DNA of 64,000 nucleotides, taken from the NCBI GenBank assembly GCA_002470515.1, contig DKML01000020.1:225930-289929 (forward strand). The letters run 5' to 3'. A model generated the notes under the pieces. It searched no databases. It was not told where the DNA came from and saw nothing but the letters and a program-made list of their open reading frames with translations. Position numbers and translations under genes: made by a program. Of the stretch, positions 1 through 8,986 are shown in pieces (the first letter of the stretch is position 1; each line of letters starts with the position of its first letter). The DNA comes from Proteobacteria bacterium UBA7415 (GTDB lineage Bacteria; Pseudomonadota; Gammaproteobacteria; Arenicellales; Arenicellaceae).

Positions 1-891
1 CAGCGTGATTTGGATATTGAGATTGAGCAGCACATTATTTCTCATTCTGTTCAGCAAGGTACACAGGCCGTAAAGGGCATTAAAAATATCATTGCTATTG
101 CGTCCGGCAAAGGAGGCGTGGGTAAGTCAACCGTGTCTGCAAATTTGGCGCTTGCACTAAGCCGCGCTGGGGCTAACGTCGCTGTATTAGATGCTGACAT
201 TTATGGACCAAGCCAACCAAGAATGCTAGGTATTAGCGGTAAGCCAGATGCTTTAGAAAATAAGATGCTAGTGCCTATGCGTAATATGGGCATTAAGATT
301 ATGTCCATCGGTTTTATGATCGAAGAAGACACGCCAATGATTTGGCGCGGGCCTATGGTTACCCAAGCCTTGGAGCAGATGTTACGAGGCACCGCTTGGG
401 ATGATGATGGCCAAGATGTTGACTATCTCATTATTGACCTGCCACCAGGCACGGGCGACATTCAACTTACATTGTCACAAAAAGTACCCGTAACCGGTGC
501 CGTAATTGTTACCACACCTCAAGACATAGCCTTACTTGATGCGCGTAAAGCGGTCAAAATGTTTGAGAAAGTCGAGATTCCTATTTTTGGTGTGATCGAG
601 AACATGAGTGTTCACATATGCAGCAAGTGTGGTCATCAAGAAGCGATCTTTGGTGCGCATGGTGCTGAAAAAATGGCCGAGCAGTACAATCTTGAGCTGT
701 TAGGTGAAATTCCTTTAGAAATGGGTATTCGCGAACAAGCCGATTCTGGCAAGCCCATAGTAGAGTCTGCGCCTGATTCAGACGCTGCTGCTATATTTGT
801 ACAGGTGGCTCTGCGGGTTGCCGCACAGCTCTCGATGTCTAAGCAAGACTTTGCATCGAAGTTCCCTAATATTGTGGTTGAGAAGTCGTAG
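1..891 (+). CDS. mrp: Mrp/ApbC iron-sulfur cluster carrier ATPase (5' partial)
   Basis: This is a P-loop ATPase of the Mrp/NBP35 family, which binds and delivers Fe-S clusters in the cytosol. The deviant Walker A motif SGKGGVGKST lies near residue 32 counting from an in-frame TTG at position 10. DLPPGTGD follows near 143, and the cluster-binding pair CSKC lies at about 204-207. The reading frame stays open to base 1. Family members are usually about 350 residues with an N-terminal DUF59-like domain, so the true start is probably upstream of the window and the TTG is only an internal codon. The gene lies 51 bp upstream of aroC on the same strand. Identity is confident; the missing N-terminus is inferred from family length. 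Confidence 0.93.
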   Translation, partial: QRDLDIEIEQHIISHSVQQGTQAVKGIKNIIAIASGKGGVGKSTVSANLALALSRAGANVAVLDADIYGPSQPRMLGISGKPDALENKMLVPMRNMGIKIMSIGFMIEEDTPMIWRGPMVTQALEQMLRGTAWDDDGQDVDYLIIDLPPGTGDIQLTLSQKVPVTGAVIVTTPQDIALLDARKAVKMFEKVEIPIFGVIENMSVHICSKCGHQEAIFGAHGAEKMAEQYNLELLGEIPLEMGIREQADSGKPIVESAPDSDAAAIFVQVALRVAAQLSMSKQDFASKFPNIVVEKS

Positions 892-942
892 ATAAGAGAT
901 TGATATTAAAGCGATAAATTACTTAAACTAAGAAGATATAAA

Positions 943-2049
943 ATGAGCGATAGCGCAATAGGGAAGTTATTCAGAGTGACCACGTACGGTGAGAGCCATG
1001 GACTTGGGCTGGGCTGTATTGTTGATGGCTGCCCTCCAGGCTTGGAGTTAAGCGAAACCGACTTGCAAGGTGACCTTGATCGCCGCAAACCAGGCCAATC
1101 TCGGTATACAACGCAAAGGCGTGAAGCTGACGAAGTCAGTATTATGTCTGGCGTTTTCGAAGGTAAAACGACCGGCACTTCTATTGGGTTAACCATCCCT
1201 AATACTGATCAAAAATCCAAAGATTACTCAAACATCTTAGATAAGTTCAGGCCGGGTCATGCTGACTATACTTATTACCACAAGTACGGAAACCGTGATT
1301 ATCGCGGTGGTGGTCGTTCTTCGGCGCGCACTACAGCGATGATTGTTGCTGCAGGCGGTATAGCTAAAAAGTATCTTAATTCCAAAGAAGGTATCGTAAT
1401 TACAGGCTATTTGGCACAAATGGGTTCAGTAAAAGCCCAACAGATTGATCTAGCAGAGTCTCGCAACAATGCCTTTAATTGCCCCGACGTCAATAAGGTA
1501 GCAGAGATGGAAGACCTTATTACACAGTTGCGCCGAGACGGCGACTCTGTGGGCGCTAAAGTAACAGTAATCGCTCAGAATATGCCGGTCGGTTTGGGTG
1601 AGCCTGTCTTTAATGAGCTGGATGCAGATTTAGCAAAAGCACTTATGAGTATTAATGCGGTAAAAGGCGTCGAAATTGGGGCTGGCTTTAACAGCGTTGA
1701 ACAACGCGGATCTGAGCATCGAGATGAAATGTTCCCTGATGGCTTTGCGACCAATAACGCAGGCGGCATATTGGGCGGTATTTCCAGTGGCCAAGATGTG
1801 ATTGCCAGTATTGCGCTTAAGCCAACTTCTAGTATTACTAAGCCGGGTAACAGCATAAACACAAAGGGCGAGCCGGTTGAAATTGTGACGAAAGGGCGGC
1901 ATGACCCGTGCGTGGGTATCCGGGCAGTGCCTATCGCTGAAGCAATGGCAGCAATTGTTATCATGGACCACTACCTACGACATCGCGCGCAAAATGCAGA
2001 TGTGAGTGGTTTGTCCGCCCCGATAGCAGGGTCAAGACCATGTCGTTGA
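943..2049 (+). CDS. aroC: Chorismate synthase
   Basis: This enzyme converts 5-enolpyruvylshikimate-3-phosphate to chorismate, the last step of the shikimate pathway, using reduced FMN. The N-terminus ([20 protein letters not shown]) is the family signature. The basic [14 protein letters not shown] and [12 protein letters not shown] segments near residues 103-128 and the late [17 protein letters not shown] segment are also conserved. At 368 residues it is of normal length. It follows mrp after a short gap and may be co-transcribed with it. The start ATG is the only one consistent with the conserved N-terminus. Confidence 0.97.
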   Translation: MSDSAIGKLFRVTTYGESHGLGLGCIVDGCPPGLELSETDLQGDLDRRKPGQSRYTTQRREADEVSIMSGVFEGKTTGTSIGLTIPNTDQKSKDYSNILDKFRPGHADYTYYHKYGNRDYRGGGRSSARTTAMIVAAGGIAKKYLNSKEGIVITGYLAQMGSVKAQQIDLAESRNNAFNCPDVNKVAEMEDLITQLRRDGDSVGAKVTVIAQNMPVGLGEPVFNELDADLAKALMSINAVKGVEIGAGFNSVEQRGSEHRDEMFPDGFATNNAGGILGGISSGQDVIASIALKPTSSITKPGNSINTKGEPVEIVTKGRHDPCVGIRAVPIAEAMAAIVIMDHYLRHRAQNADVSGLSAPIAGSRPCR

Positions 2050-2194
2050 TTCAGGATCGGCATTAAGAAGCTTTAGATTCTCTAATAAGCGACCTTAATC
2101 TAGACTAAAAGTTTGTTGAAACTGAGCTTATCTATACAGCGACTATTTATACTACGTGTCTAATTAAGAACTGCTAATAAATTAGTCCAACGCT

Positions 2195-3625
2195 ATGAAA
2201 GTTGTCTATTGGTTACGCCAAGACTTACGAATACAAAGTAATTACGCCCTTAGCCACGCGTGCGCGGTCGGTGAGGTTTACCCTGTCTTTATAGCCCCCC
2301 AAAACACCGGAGGTGCTTCAAAGTGGTGGCTTCATCAGAGCTTGAAATCACTCGGCGATGCGTATCAAAGTAAAGATATAGCGTTAGCCTTGGCGGCGGG
2401 TGATCCAATTGAATGCATTACCACGCTCAGCAATGCACTGCATGCCGACTTGGTTGTTTGGAATCGGGTGTACACGCCTGATGGCATCGAGTTAGGCGAG
2501 ATTATGCGCAACGCCCTTGATGAATTGAACATCAAGCATCGGTCATTCAATTCTCAGCTACTGCTTGAACCAACTAAAGTGTTTAACAAGCAGGGCACGC
2601 CATTTAAAGTGTTTACACCGTTTTGGCGTCATTGTAGAAGTTTCTTAGAGCCGCAAACCGCGCCTAAGCTCTCCGCCTTCAAAACTCAATCAAGCGACCC
2701 TATCGCGGCACTTGGCTCGCATTCAAGGTCTTTAGATGAATTGGGCCTAACGCCGTCCAATCCTGACTGGGCCGCCGAGTTTTCTGAATTTTGGTCTCCT
2801 GGCGAAGCAGGCGCGCAGGCACAGTGGCAAGAATTCATGGACGACAGTGTGGATGACTACGGTGACGGCCGAGACTTTCCTGCATTGGGCAAAACCTCGG
2901 GTCTATCTCCGCATTTGGCATGGGGCGAGATTAGTCCAGAACAGATTTTTGCTGAATGTTGTGTGGCTATTGATTCTGGTCAAGCAGATGCCGTCAATGC
3001 CAATAAGTTTCTATCAGAAATCGGCTGGCGTGAGTTTTGCAGCTATTTATTGTGCCACTTTCCACACTTACCAGAACAAGCTTTTAACGCGAAGTTTGAT
3101 GCCTTTCCATGGCAACAGAATCAAGACTACTTAAAGGCATGGCAACAGGGCAAAACAGGCTATCCGATCGTTGATGCGGGTATGCGCGAGCTTTGGCAAA
3201 GTGGGTACATGCACAATCGCGTTCGTATGATTGTCGCATCATTCCTAACTAAGCACTTAATGCTTGATTGGCGAGAGGGTGCCGACTGGTTCTGGGATAC
3301 GTTGCTTGATGCCGATCTTGCCAATAATACAGCCGGTTGGCAGTGGGCAGCAGGCTGCGGTGCCGACGCTGCGCCTTACTTTAGAATATTTAACCCCATT
3401 CTTCAGGGGCAGAAATTTGATAAAAGAGGCGAGTACGTACGCCAATGGGTGCCTGAACTAGCGACGATCCCAGATAAGTGGCTATATACGCCTTGGGAAG
3501 CGCCTGTAGAAGTCTTAGAGCAGAGTAATGTGGTGCTCGGCTCCACCTACCCAATGCCAGTGGTTGATCACAAGCAAGCTCGTGAATTGGCTCTTTCAAC
3601 ATATCAGCAGATGAAAGCGGGCTAA
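2195..3625 (+). CDS. Class I cyclobutane pyrimidine dimer photolyase
   Basis: This is a light-driven DNA repair flavoprotein that splits cyclobutane pyrimidine dimers. The N-terminal Rossmann-like antenna domain starts MKVVYWLRQDLRI. The C-terminal FAD-binding half carries GLSPHLAWGEISP, the helix IGWREFCSYLLCHFP, and the family block YPIVDAGMRELWQSGYMHNR followed by WQWAAGCGADAAPYFRIFNP. At 476 residues it matches the family. Cryptochrome-DASH is less likely given the PhrB-like FAD region, but the antenna cofactor cannot be read from sequence. The stop codon overlaps the next start (TAATG), indicating translational coupling. Confidence 0.93.
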   Translation: MKVVYWLRQDLRIQSNYALSHACAVGEVYPVFIAPQNTGGASKWWLHQSLKSLGDAYQSKDIALALAAGDPIECITTLSNALHADLVVWNRVYTPDGIELGEIMRNALDELNIKHRSFNSQLLLEPTKVFNKQGTPFKVFTPFWRHCRSFLEPQTAPKLSAFKTQSSDPIAALGSHSRSLDELGLTPSNPDWAAEFSEFWSPGEAGAQAQWQEFMDDSVDDYGDGRDFPALGKTSGLSPHLAWGEISPEQIFAECCVAIDSGQADAVNANKFLSEIGWREFCSYLLCHFPHLPEQAFNAKFDAFPWQQNQDYLKAWQQGKTGYPIVDAGMRELWQSGYMHNRVRMIVASFLTKHLMLDWREGADWFWDTLLDADLANNTAGWQWAAGCGADAAPYFRIFNPILQGQKFDKRGEYVRQWVPELATIPDKWLYTPWEAPVEVLEQSNVVLGSTYPMPVVDHKQARELALSTYQQMKAG

Positions 3626-3969
3626 TGAACGAACGAGATATTGATAAGACAGCTGACGATAATCACGAGAAGAGTCAGAATAACAGCCCAGCTGAAGGAG
3701 TAGGCCGTACCGCAATAGACGAGGAGCTTAGTCTCGCATTAGGGTTTGATCAGGAAGATCTACTAGCCCTAGCGACATCGCAAATGCCGTTTGGTAAATA
3801 TGCAGGACGACCGTTGATTACTCTGCCTGAGGAATATCTATTCTGGTTTCGCAAGCATGGCTTTCCAAATGATCGGCTTGGCAAATTAATGGCCCTTTGC
3901 TTAGAACTCAAAATAGAAGGCTTGGATGGACTCTTGATGCCTTTAGTTAAAAGTCGACTACGCAGCTAG
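3625..3969 (+). CDS. DUF3820 family protein (QSregVF-like)
   Basis: This is a 114-residue cytoplasmic protein. Its second half (PFGKYAGRPLITLPEEYL, then FRKHGFPNDRLGKLMAL) matches the short DUF3820 domain, named after a putative quorum-sensing-regulated virulence factor. The first ~45 residues are acidic and probably disordered. Its ATG overlaps the photolyase stop by one base, so translation is coupled to the photolyase gene; whether there is a functional link is unknown. It converges on the DCC gene with only 6 bp between them. No catalytic motif is visible and no biochemical function should be assigned. Confidence 0.8.
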   Translation: MNERDIDKTADDNHEKSQNNSPAEGVGRTAIDEELSLALGFDQEDLLALATSQMPFGKYAGRPLITLPEEYLFWFRKHGFPNDRLGKLMALCLELKIEGLDGLLMPLVKSRLRS

Positions 3970-3975
3970 CGAGCA

Positions 3976-4353
3976 TTACACATAGCCAAGCTTACATGCT
4001 CGATTGCCCGCCCATTTTGTGTAAACGTAGTCAGCTATATTCTTAATTAATGGCCAGCGTAACGGTCTAAAGAGCCACCCAATCGGTGTGTATGACCACG
4101 CGGCTACCGTGGCATCTAGCCCAGTCTTCCACTGATCAGTTTCGGTATGTAAATGTAGAACGCTGAGGAATAGCGTTCGATGATCTGGCACTGTTTTGTC
4201 TAAAGATGGCAGTTGCCATTGGTTTAGATCCACTTTGTGGATATCTTCAAGTCGTAACTCCGCACGCTTTAAGCGGCGGAGCAGCTTCATTTCTTTGCTG
4301 CACATTGCGCAGCGGCCATCGTAGAACAAGGTGGATTGCATTAATGAGCTCAT
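3976..4353 (-). CDS. DCC family thiol-disulfide oxidoreductase-like protein (DUF393)
   Basis: This 125-residue protein begins with the DCC signature FYDGRCAMCSKEM near residues 9-21 (Asp-x-x-Cys-x-x-Cys), typical of DUF393 proteins, which are predicted redox proteins with a thioredoxin-like pattern. The rest follows the family pattern, with a hydrophobic YTPIGWLFRPLRWPLI stretch near residue 90. Two in-frame ATGs are possible (4353 or 4341), and neither has a clear ribosome binding site. The gene is convergent with the DUF3820 gene. Family membership is confident; the substrate is unknown. Confidence 0.85.
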   Translation of the reverse strand: MSSLMQSTLFYDGRCAMCSKEMKLLRRLKRAELRLEDIHKVDLNQWQLPSLDKTVPDHRTLFLSVLHLHTETDQWKTGLDATVAAWSYTPIGWLFRPLRWPLIKNIADYVYTKWAGNRACKLGYV

Positions 4354-4527
4354 ATCATCTGACTAATTTTTCGCTTGCAATAATATATGCAAATACATAA
4401 TTCCTTGTGATGAGTATTGCCAAAAGATAGACTAAGCAATTAAACGCTGACTCTTGGTAGCATAATGATGCAACACGAGCAGTGGGTTAATAGCCTAAAC
4501 AATTAAAACTCAAAAACAGGTAAAGTA

Positions 4528-5958
4528 ATGGCAGGTTCTCGCGAGCAGTTTAGATCTAGATTGGGATTCATTTTAGCCGCGGCTGGTTCTGCGGTTGGAA
4601 TTGGTAACTTGGTTGGTTTTCCAGTAAACGCAGCGAAAAATGGTGGGGCAGCATTCTTGTTGATCTACGCCTTATTTGTCGTGTTTTTATGCTTGCCTGT
4701 GATGATGGCAGAAATGTCATTGGGTAGAAAAACACAGCGAAACCCTTTAGGTGCCTATAAGGCTATAGGTGGGGAAGACTCCCGTTGGAACTTTGGCGGT
4801 TGGTTGGCGCTTGTTACGCCTTTTATGATTGCCGTTTTTTATCAAGTTCTGACGGTTTGGCTATTGGGTTACTTTATTGGTGCTGTGTCAGGAAATTTGG
4901 ATGCGATGGCGCAACCAGGCTACTTCAATGAGTTTATCAACGGTAATGGGGTATTCATGTACCTGTTTATCTTAACCTTGTTGATAGGCATCATTCTCAA
5001 CTCAGGGGTTCAAAATGGCATCGAGCGATTAGCCAAAGTGCTAATGCCGTCTTTGGTCATTATGCTGCTCGCTTTAACTACGTTTGTTTTAACCTTGCCT
5101 AACGCCTTTCTTGGTGTTGAGTACTACTTGGTACCCGACTTTAGCAAGATTGGCCCTGAGGTCGTCTCCAATGCACTGAGCCAAGCATTTTTCTCACTAT
5201 CGTTGGGTATGGGTATCTTGATCACCTATGGCAGCTATGTGAGCCATAAGGAAAGTATTAGCGGCGGGGCTAAGATGGTTGCGGTTGTTGATACATCGGT
5301 GGCTTTCTTTGCAGGTCTTTTGATCCTGCCTGCCATTTTTGTTTTTAACCCATTAACCAACCCAGAAGAACTTTCGACTTCTTCTGTGTCGTTAGTCTTT
5401 ACTTTCTTACCTAAAATATTCTTGTCGATGCAGGACACGCTTGGATACATAGGCGCTAATTTGTTTGCTAGCGCATTCTTCCTACTGGTGTTCTTTGCTG
5501 CGTTGACGTCGCAGGTATCAATTTTGCAAGTGCCGATTAGTGCCTTTCAAGATGAGCTTAAGTACAGTCGCAAGAAGAGTGTGATCGCTCTTGGTATTAC
5601 CAGTCTTTTGCTGGTGTTAGCGTGTACTGTCTCTTTTGGTCGTATTGAGTTTTTTACTCAATTCTTAAATTACGGCGGAGCAGACAAGTCATTTTTTGAT
5701 CTGGTGTACGATATTTTTTATGACACGATATTGCCGCTCAATGGTTTTATAGTCTGCTTATTCGTTGCCTATAAATGGCGGCTTTCAAAGCTTGACGAAG
5801 AAATGGCGATAGGCGACCCTAAGTTCCTTGGCTCGTTTACACACCGTTACGTTAATTTTGCGCTGGGTACGTTTATCCCCGTTGTTTTACTAGGTGTGTT
5901 CGTGAATACCGTTTGTATTAAGTTCTTAGGTTTTAGCTTGATTGGAGCCCTAGGTTAA
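4528..5958 (+). CDS. Sodium-dependent transporter, NSS/SNF family (first copy)
   Basis: This is an inner-membrane Na+-coupled symporter of the LeuT-fold neurotransmitter:sodium symporter family. The TM1 motif GSAVGIGNLVGFP (residues ~20-32) corresponds to the unwound, substrate- and sodium-binding helix. TM6 is seen around SLSLGMGILITYGSYVS (~residue 224). About 11-12 hydrophobic segments are present and the length is 476 residues. Bacterial members import amino acids or similar solutes, and the substrate cannot be assigned here. The gene stands alone on the plus strand between the DCC gene and smpB. A second NSS gene lies just beyond smpB. Confidence 0.92.
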   Translation: MAGSREQFRSRLGFILAAAGSAVGIGNLVGFPVNAAKNGGAAFLLIYALFVVFLCLPVMMAEMSLGRKTQRNPLGAYKAIGGEDSRWNFGGWLALVTPFMIAVFYQVLTVWLLGYFIGAVSGNLDAMAQPGYFNEFINGNGVFMYLFILTLLIGIILNSGVQNGIERLAKVLMPSLVIMLLALTTFVLTLPNAFLGVEYYLVPDFSKIGPEVVSNALSQAFFSLSLGMGILITYGSYVSHKESISGGAKMVAVVDTSVAFFAGLLILPAIFVFNPLTNPEELSTSSVSLVFTFLPKIFLSMQDTLGYIGANLFASAFFLLVFFAALTSQVSILQVPISAFQDELKYSRKKSVIALGITSLLLVLACTVSFGRIEFFTQFLNYGGADKSFFDLVYDIFYDTILPLNGFIVCLFVAYKWRLSKLDEEMAIGDPKFLGSFTHRYVNFALGTFIPVVLLGVFVNTVCIKFLGFSLIGALG

Positions 5959-6041
5959 GCGCCTAGCCGGGAAAGTCAGCGCTGGGATGAGACATAGTTT
6001 TGTTGATTCCCAGTTAAAGTATTGCAACCTGAGTGCAATTG

Positions 6042-6512
6042 TCAGCCGCTTTTAAGCACACGACGTTGTTCGCGTTTCCAGTCGCGATCTTTGATCGAAG
6101 CACGCTTATCGTGCTGTTTCTTACCTTTGGCTAAGCCAACCTTGAGCTTGGCGCGGCCTCGCTTCCAATATAGTTCGAGCGGCGCTAATGTATAACCAGC
6201 CCTCTCAACCTGGCCAATAAGACGGCTTATCTCATAACCTTTCATCAATAACTTGCGTTCACGTATTGGGTTGGCCGTAACGTGTGTAGACGCCGAGACA
6301 AGTGGTGTTAGATGCGCGCCAAGTAAGTACAACTCGCCGTTCTTTATGCCAACGTAAGCTTCCTTCAGATGGGCGCGTCCGGCCCGCATGCTCTTTACTT
6401 CCCAACCTTCAAGCGCAATCCCAGCTTCGAAGTCTTCTTCGATAAAAAAGTCGAAGCGGGCCTTCTTATTGCTAGCGATAGTGTTGCTGGGTAATTTCTT
6501 TGGCTTTGCCAT
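6042..6512 (-). CDS. smpB: SsrA-binding protein SmpB
   Basis: SmpB binds tmRNA and delivers it to stalled ribosomes for trans-translation. The 156-residue sequence shows the expected N-terminal Asn/Lys-rich start, the OB-fold core ([20 protein letters not shown]) and the basic C-terminal tail with KGKKQHDKR and [11 protein letters not shown] that enters the decoding centre. It is transcribed away from the second NSS gene. In many gammaproteobacteria smpB sits directly beside ratA; here a transporter lies between them. No tmRNA gene was recognised in the window. Confidence 0.97.
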   Translation of the reverse strand: MAKPKKLPSNTIASNKKARFDFFIEEDFEAGIALEGWEVKSMRAGRAHLKEAYVGIKNGELYLLGAHLTPLVSASTHVTANPIRERKLLMKGYEISRLIGQVERAGYTLAPLELYWKRGRAKLKVGLAKGKKQHDKRASIKDRDWKREQRRVLKSG

Positions 6513-6525
6513 GGTGTTGAGAGGG

Positions 6526-6531
6526 TATAAT
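6526..6531 (+). promoter_or_regulatory. Possible -10 element upstream of the second NSS gene
   Basis: A perfect TATAAT lies 42 bp upstream of the NSS start at 6574, in the smpB/NSS divergent region. No good -35 hexamer is seen at 16-18 bp spacing. The assignment is therefore weak and rests on the -10 match alone. Confidence 0.3.
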
Positions 6532-6573
6532 CAAAACGTGGATGATACTCCCCTAGCTTAGAGACATAAACAA

Positions 6574-7968
6574 ATGACGCAAAAAGAAGCTCTAAAACCA
6601 GCCAGAAAGAGAACAACATGGGGTTCTTACGGTGCTTTTCTGATTGCAGCTATCGGCTCGTCTATTGGTTTAGGTAATATATGGAAGTTTCCGTATGAGG
6701 CGGGCCTGCACGGCGGCGGTACATTCTTAATCGTTTATTTGCCAAGTGTATTGTTAGTAGCGCTGCCTTTAATGGTCTCAGAACTAATGATCGGGCGTAT
6801 TGGTAAGAGTCATCCAGTGCAGTCGATACGCGTTATTGTTGCGCGCTGGCGCTTATCTACCCTGTGGCCGTCTATTGGCTGGTTGGGTATGTTAACCAGC
6901 CTCATCATCTTCTCTTATTACAGTGTCGTTGCAGGATGGACTCTCTATTACGTGATGAACTCCGCAGCAGGGGCGTTCGAAAACGTACCTGCCGAAATTG
7001 TTCAACGCTCCTTTGGTGTGTTGCTCAGCAATACAGAACAGCTATTGATCTGGCACAGCGTATTTGTACTCATAGTGGTTCTGGTACTCGCGCAAGACAT
7101 TCGTAAAGGCCTAGAAATGCTAATGCGCTTTCTAATGCCTTTGTTTATCGCAGCCGTCGTCTGGCTCTTCTATTTTGCGGCTGATGTTGGCAATATGCCC
7201 GCCGCTTTAGAGTTTATGTTTACCGTGCGATGGGAGTTTTTAACGTTTGAGCTTTTTGTCAGTGCGCTAACCCAAGCATTATTCTCAATGAGCATCGGCA
7301 TGGGCATTTTGATGATGTACGGAGCCTATCTGTCGGATCATCGCCCGCTAATCGGCGCTGCAGTGATCATTACCGTATTTGATACAGCGATCGCGCTTAT
7401 TATGAGTGTGATGATCTTCGCAATTGTGTTTGCGTTCGGGATGCGTCCAGACTCAGGAGCTGGGCTTATCTTCGAAACACTGCCGGTCGCTTTTTCTCAA
7501 ATACAGGAAAATAGTGTATGGATCAGCACCACATTCTTCTCGCTCATGTTTGCTGCCGCCTTGTTTTCGGGACTTGCGTTGCTTGAACCCGCTATTGCTT
7601 GGTTGAGTGAACGTTATGAAATGGGTCGTCGCCAAGCCGCGTGGATGGTGGGTGTTATCGTCTGGGCGTTCGGTTTGTTGTCAATTTTTTCGTACAGCGA
7701 CTTTAATTTTGCTTTTTACTATTTTGGTGTAGAACGCTTAGGAGGTTATTTTGATTTCTTCAATATCTTGTCAACGCATGTACTGATGCCATTAACAGCT
7801 CTGTTTATTGCGTTGTTCGCTGGTTGGGTGATTAGCCGTGAGGAAGCCTTAAAATCTTTACAAGTCCGAGCCGGCATATCGTTTACACTGTGGCGTTTAT
7901 TTACGCGGTACACAGCGCCATTGTTTCTGATAATTACTCTCTTAATGGTTTTGTTCGTTCCGGCGTAG
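6574..7968 (+). CDS. Sodium-dependent transporter, NSS/SNF family (second copy)
   Basis: This is a second LeuT-fold sodium symporter of 464 residues with the TM1 motif GSSIGLGNIWKFPYEAG (~residues 28-44), closer to the classical NSS signature than the first copy. A TM6 block SMSIGMGILMMYGAYLS is also present, with about 12 predicted membrane segments. The two copies are clearly diverged, so they are not a recent duplication. It lies between smpB and ratA, which are usually adjacent, suggesting insertion or retention of a transporter at that junction. The substrate is unknown (amino acid or related solute). Confidence 0.93.
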   Translation: MTQKEALKPARKRTTWGSYGAFLIAAIGSSIGLGNIWKFPYEAGLHGGGTFLIVYLPSVLLVALPLMVSELMIGRIGKSHPVQSIRVIVARWRLSTLWPSIGWLGMLTSLIIFSYYSVVAGWTLYYVMNSAAGAFENVPAEIVQRSFGVLLSNTEQLLIWHSVFVLIVVLVLAQDIRKGLEMLMRFLMPLFIAAVVWLFYFAADVGNMPAALEFMFTVRWEFLTFELFVSALTQALFSMSIGMGILMMYGAYLSDHRPLIGAAVIITVFDTAIALIMSVMIFAIVFAFGMRPDSGAGLIFETLPVAFSQIQENSVWISTTFFSLMFAAALFSGLALLEPAIAWLSERYEMGRRQAAWMVGVIVWAFGLLSIFSYSDFNFAFYYFGVERLGGYFDFFNILSTHVLMPLTALFIALFAGWVISREEALKSLQVRAGISFTLWRLFTRYTAPLFLIITLLMVLFVPA

Positions 7969-8067
7969 TTTGTTCGTGTGCGCAGGTTCCTTTTAGTTGA
8001 TCCTATCTTATAAAAATCAATTACCGGCCTGTTTACTCTTTATTACACTCTAGTTCAGTCTCATATA

Positions 8068-8517
8068 ATGCATATTGAAAAGTCCTCCATACTGCCGTAC
8101 AGCACTGAACAGATGTATTCTGTGGTCACCGATATTGAAGCGTACCCTACGTTTCTTGACTGGTGCACGAGTGCGGCGGTTGAGCATTCTGAATCAACCC
8201 TAGATGACACACATATTTGCGTAGCGAGTTTAGATATAGCCTTTAAGCGGCTTTCGCTCGCGTTTACTACCCGCAATGTAAACCGCCTTAACGATTCAGT
8301 TGAAATGCAATTAGTGACAGGGCCATTTTCACATTTAGAAGGCCGATGGAACTTTGCACCCTTAAGCGATGATGCGAGCAAGGTGAGCCTTTCAATGCAG
8401 TTTGAATTCGAGAGTATTCTGACCAGAAAGTTGATTGGCAGCGTGTTTGAACAGTTAGTTGGTAGCCAAATCAACGCCTTTGAGAAACGCGCGAAGAATC
8501 TGTATGACGTTGACTAG
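8068..8517 (+). CDS. ratA: RatA / COQ10-type START-domain protein
   Basis: This is a 149-residue polyketide cyclase/START-like protein (Coq10 family). In E. coli the homologue RatA (PasT) associates with 50S subunits and blocks 70S assembly, and the family is also linked to ubiquinone handling. Typical features are the N-terminal YSTEQMYSVVTDIEAYPTFL and the end IGSVFEQLVGSQINAFEKRA. It lies 34 bp upstream of rnfH, the conserved ratA-rnfH pair. Family assignment is firm; whether it acts as a toxin or a quinone chaperone is not decided by sequence. Confidence 0.92.
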   Translation: MHIEKSSILPYSTEQMYSVVTDIEAYPTFLDWCTSAAVEHSESTLDDTHICVASLDIAFKRLSLAFTTRNVNRLNDSVEMQLVTGPFSHLEGRWNFAPLSDDASKVSLSMQFEFESILTRKLIGSVFEQLVGSQINAFEKRAKNLYDVD

Positions 8518-8551
8518 CTCACCATTTAAAGACTGTGATTAAAATCAAGCT

Positions 8552-8872
8552 ATGAATAAAATACCTGTATCTGTTGTCTATGCTGAGAAAGAGCAACAAT
8601 GGGTTTTTGAGTGTTCTGTTATGCGTGGTGATAATGCACTTGAATTAGTTCAACAGTCTGGCTTTATGGACAAGATCCCGAGCCTTAAGGGCAAGGAACT
8701 TAGGTCGTTGGAGCTTGCGGTGTTTGCTCAGCCGATTAGTCATGACCACTTGCTGGTGGAGGGTGATCGCGTCGAAATTATTCGCCCACTGACAGCCGAC
8801 CCTAAAGTGGTCAGGCGCGAAATGGCGAAACTAGGCAAAACAATAGGTAAGCAACGAGACGAAGGCGAATAG
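8552..8872 (+). CDS. rnfH: RnfH family ubiquitin-like protein
   Basis: This is a 106-residue beta-grasp protein of the RnfH/RatB family. Diagnostic segments are PVSVVYAEKEQQWV at the N-terminus and LLVEGDRVEIIRPLTADPK near residue 70, followed by RREMAKLGK. It is encoded immediately after ratA in the standard order. Its function is not established, and the name reflects its linkage to rnf genes in some genomes. A perfect inverted repeat just after the stop may end the transcript. Confidence 0.93.
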   Translation: MNKIPVSVVYAEKEQQWVFECSVMRGDNALELVQQSGFMDKIPSLKGKELRSLELAVFAQPISHDHLLVEGDRVEIIRPLTADPKVVRREMAKLGKTIGKQRDEGE

Positions 8873-8874
8873 AT

Positions 8875-8898
8875 CGAGCCGTTAAAGATAACGGCTCG
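8875..8898 (+). terminator. Hairpin after rnfH
   Basis: A perfect 10-bp stem (CGAGCCGTTA / TAACGGCTCG) with loop AAGA starts 3 bases after the rnfH stop. It lies between rnfH and the end of ppsA, which converge. No U-tract follows on either strand, so it is a hairpin candidate for termination or RNA stabilisation rather than a textbook intrinsic terminator. Confidence 0.5.
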
Positions 8899-8940
8899 AC
8901 ACAGTAGCAATAACAGTATTAGCGCTTAGTCGTTAGCTAG

Positions 8941-8986
8941 AAGAGCCTTCAGCTTTTTATCTTAAGAGCCTTCAGCTTTTTATCTT
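8941..8986. repeat. Exact 23-bp tandem duplication spanning the ppsA stop codon
   Basis: The 23-base unit at 8941-8963 is repeated exactly and without a gap at 8964-8986. The ppsA stop codon and its last codons lie in the second (gene-proximal) copy. The other copy lies downstream of the stop and is untranslated. 23 is not a multiple of three. Confidence 0.95.

Noticed and set aside
1575..1971. Open frames on the minus strand inside aroC
   Set aside because: They lie wholly within a confident aroC gene, have no recognisable protein motifs, and are shadows of its codon pattern.
2847..3134. 95-codon frame inside the photolyase gene
   Set aside because: It falls within the conserved FAD-binding half of the photolyase in another frame, with no independent support.
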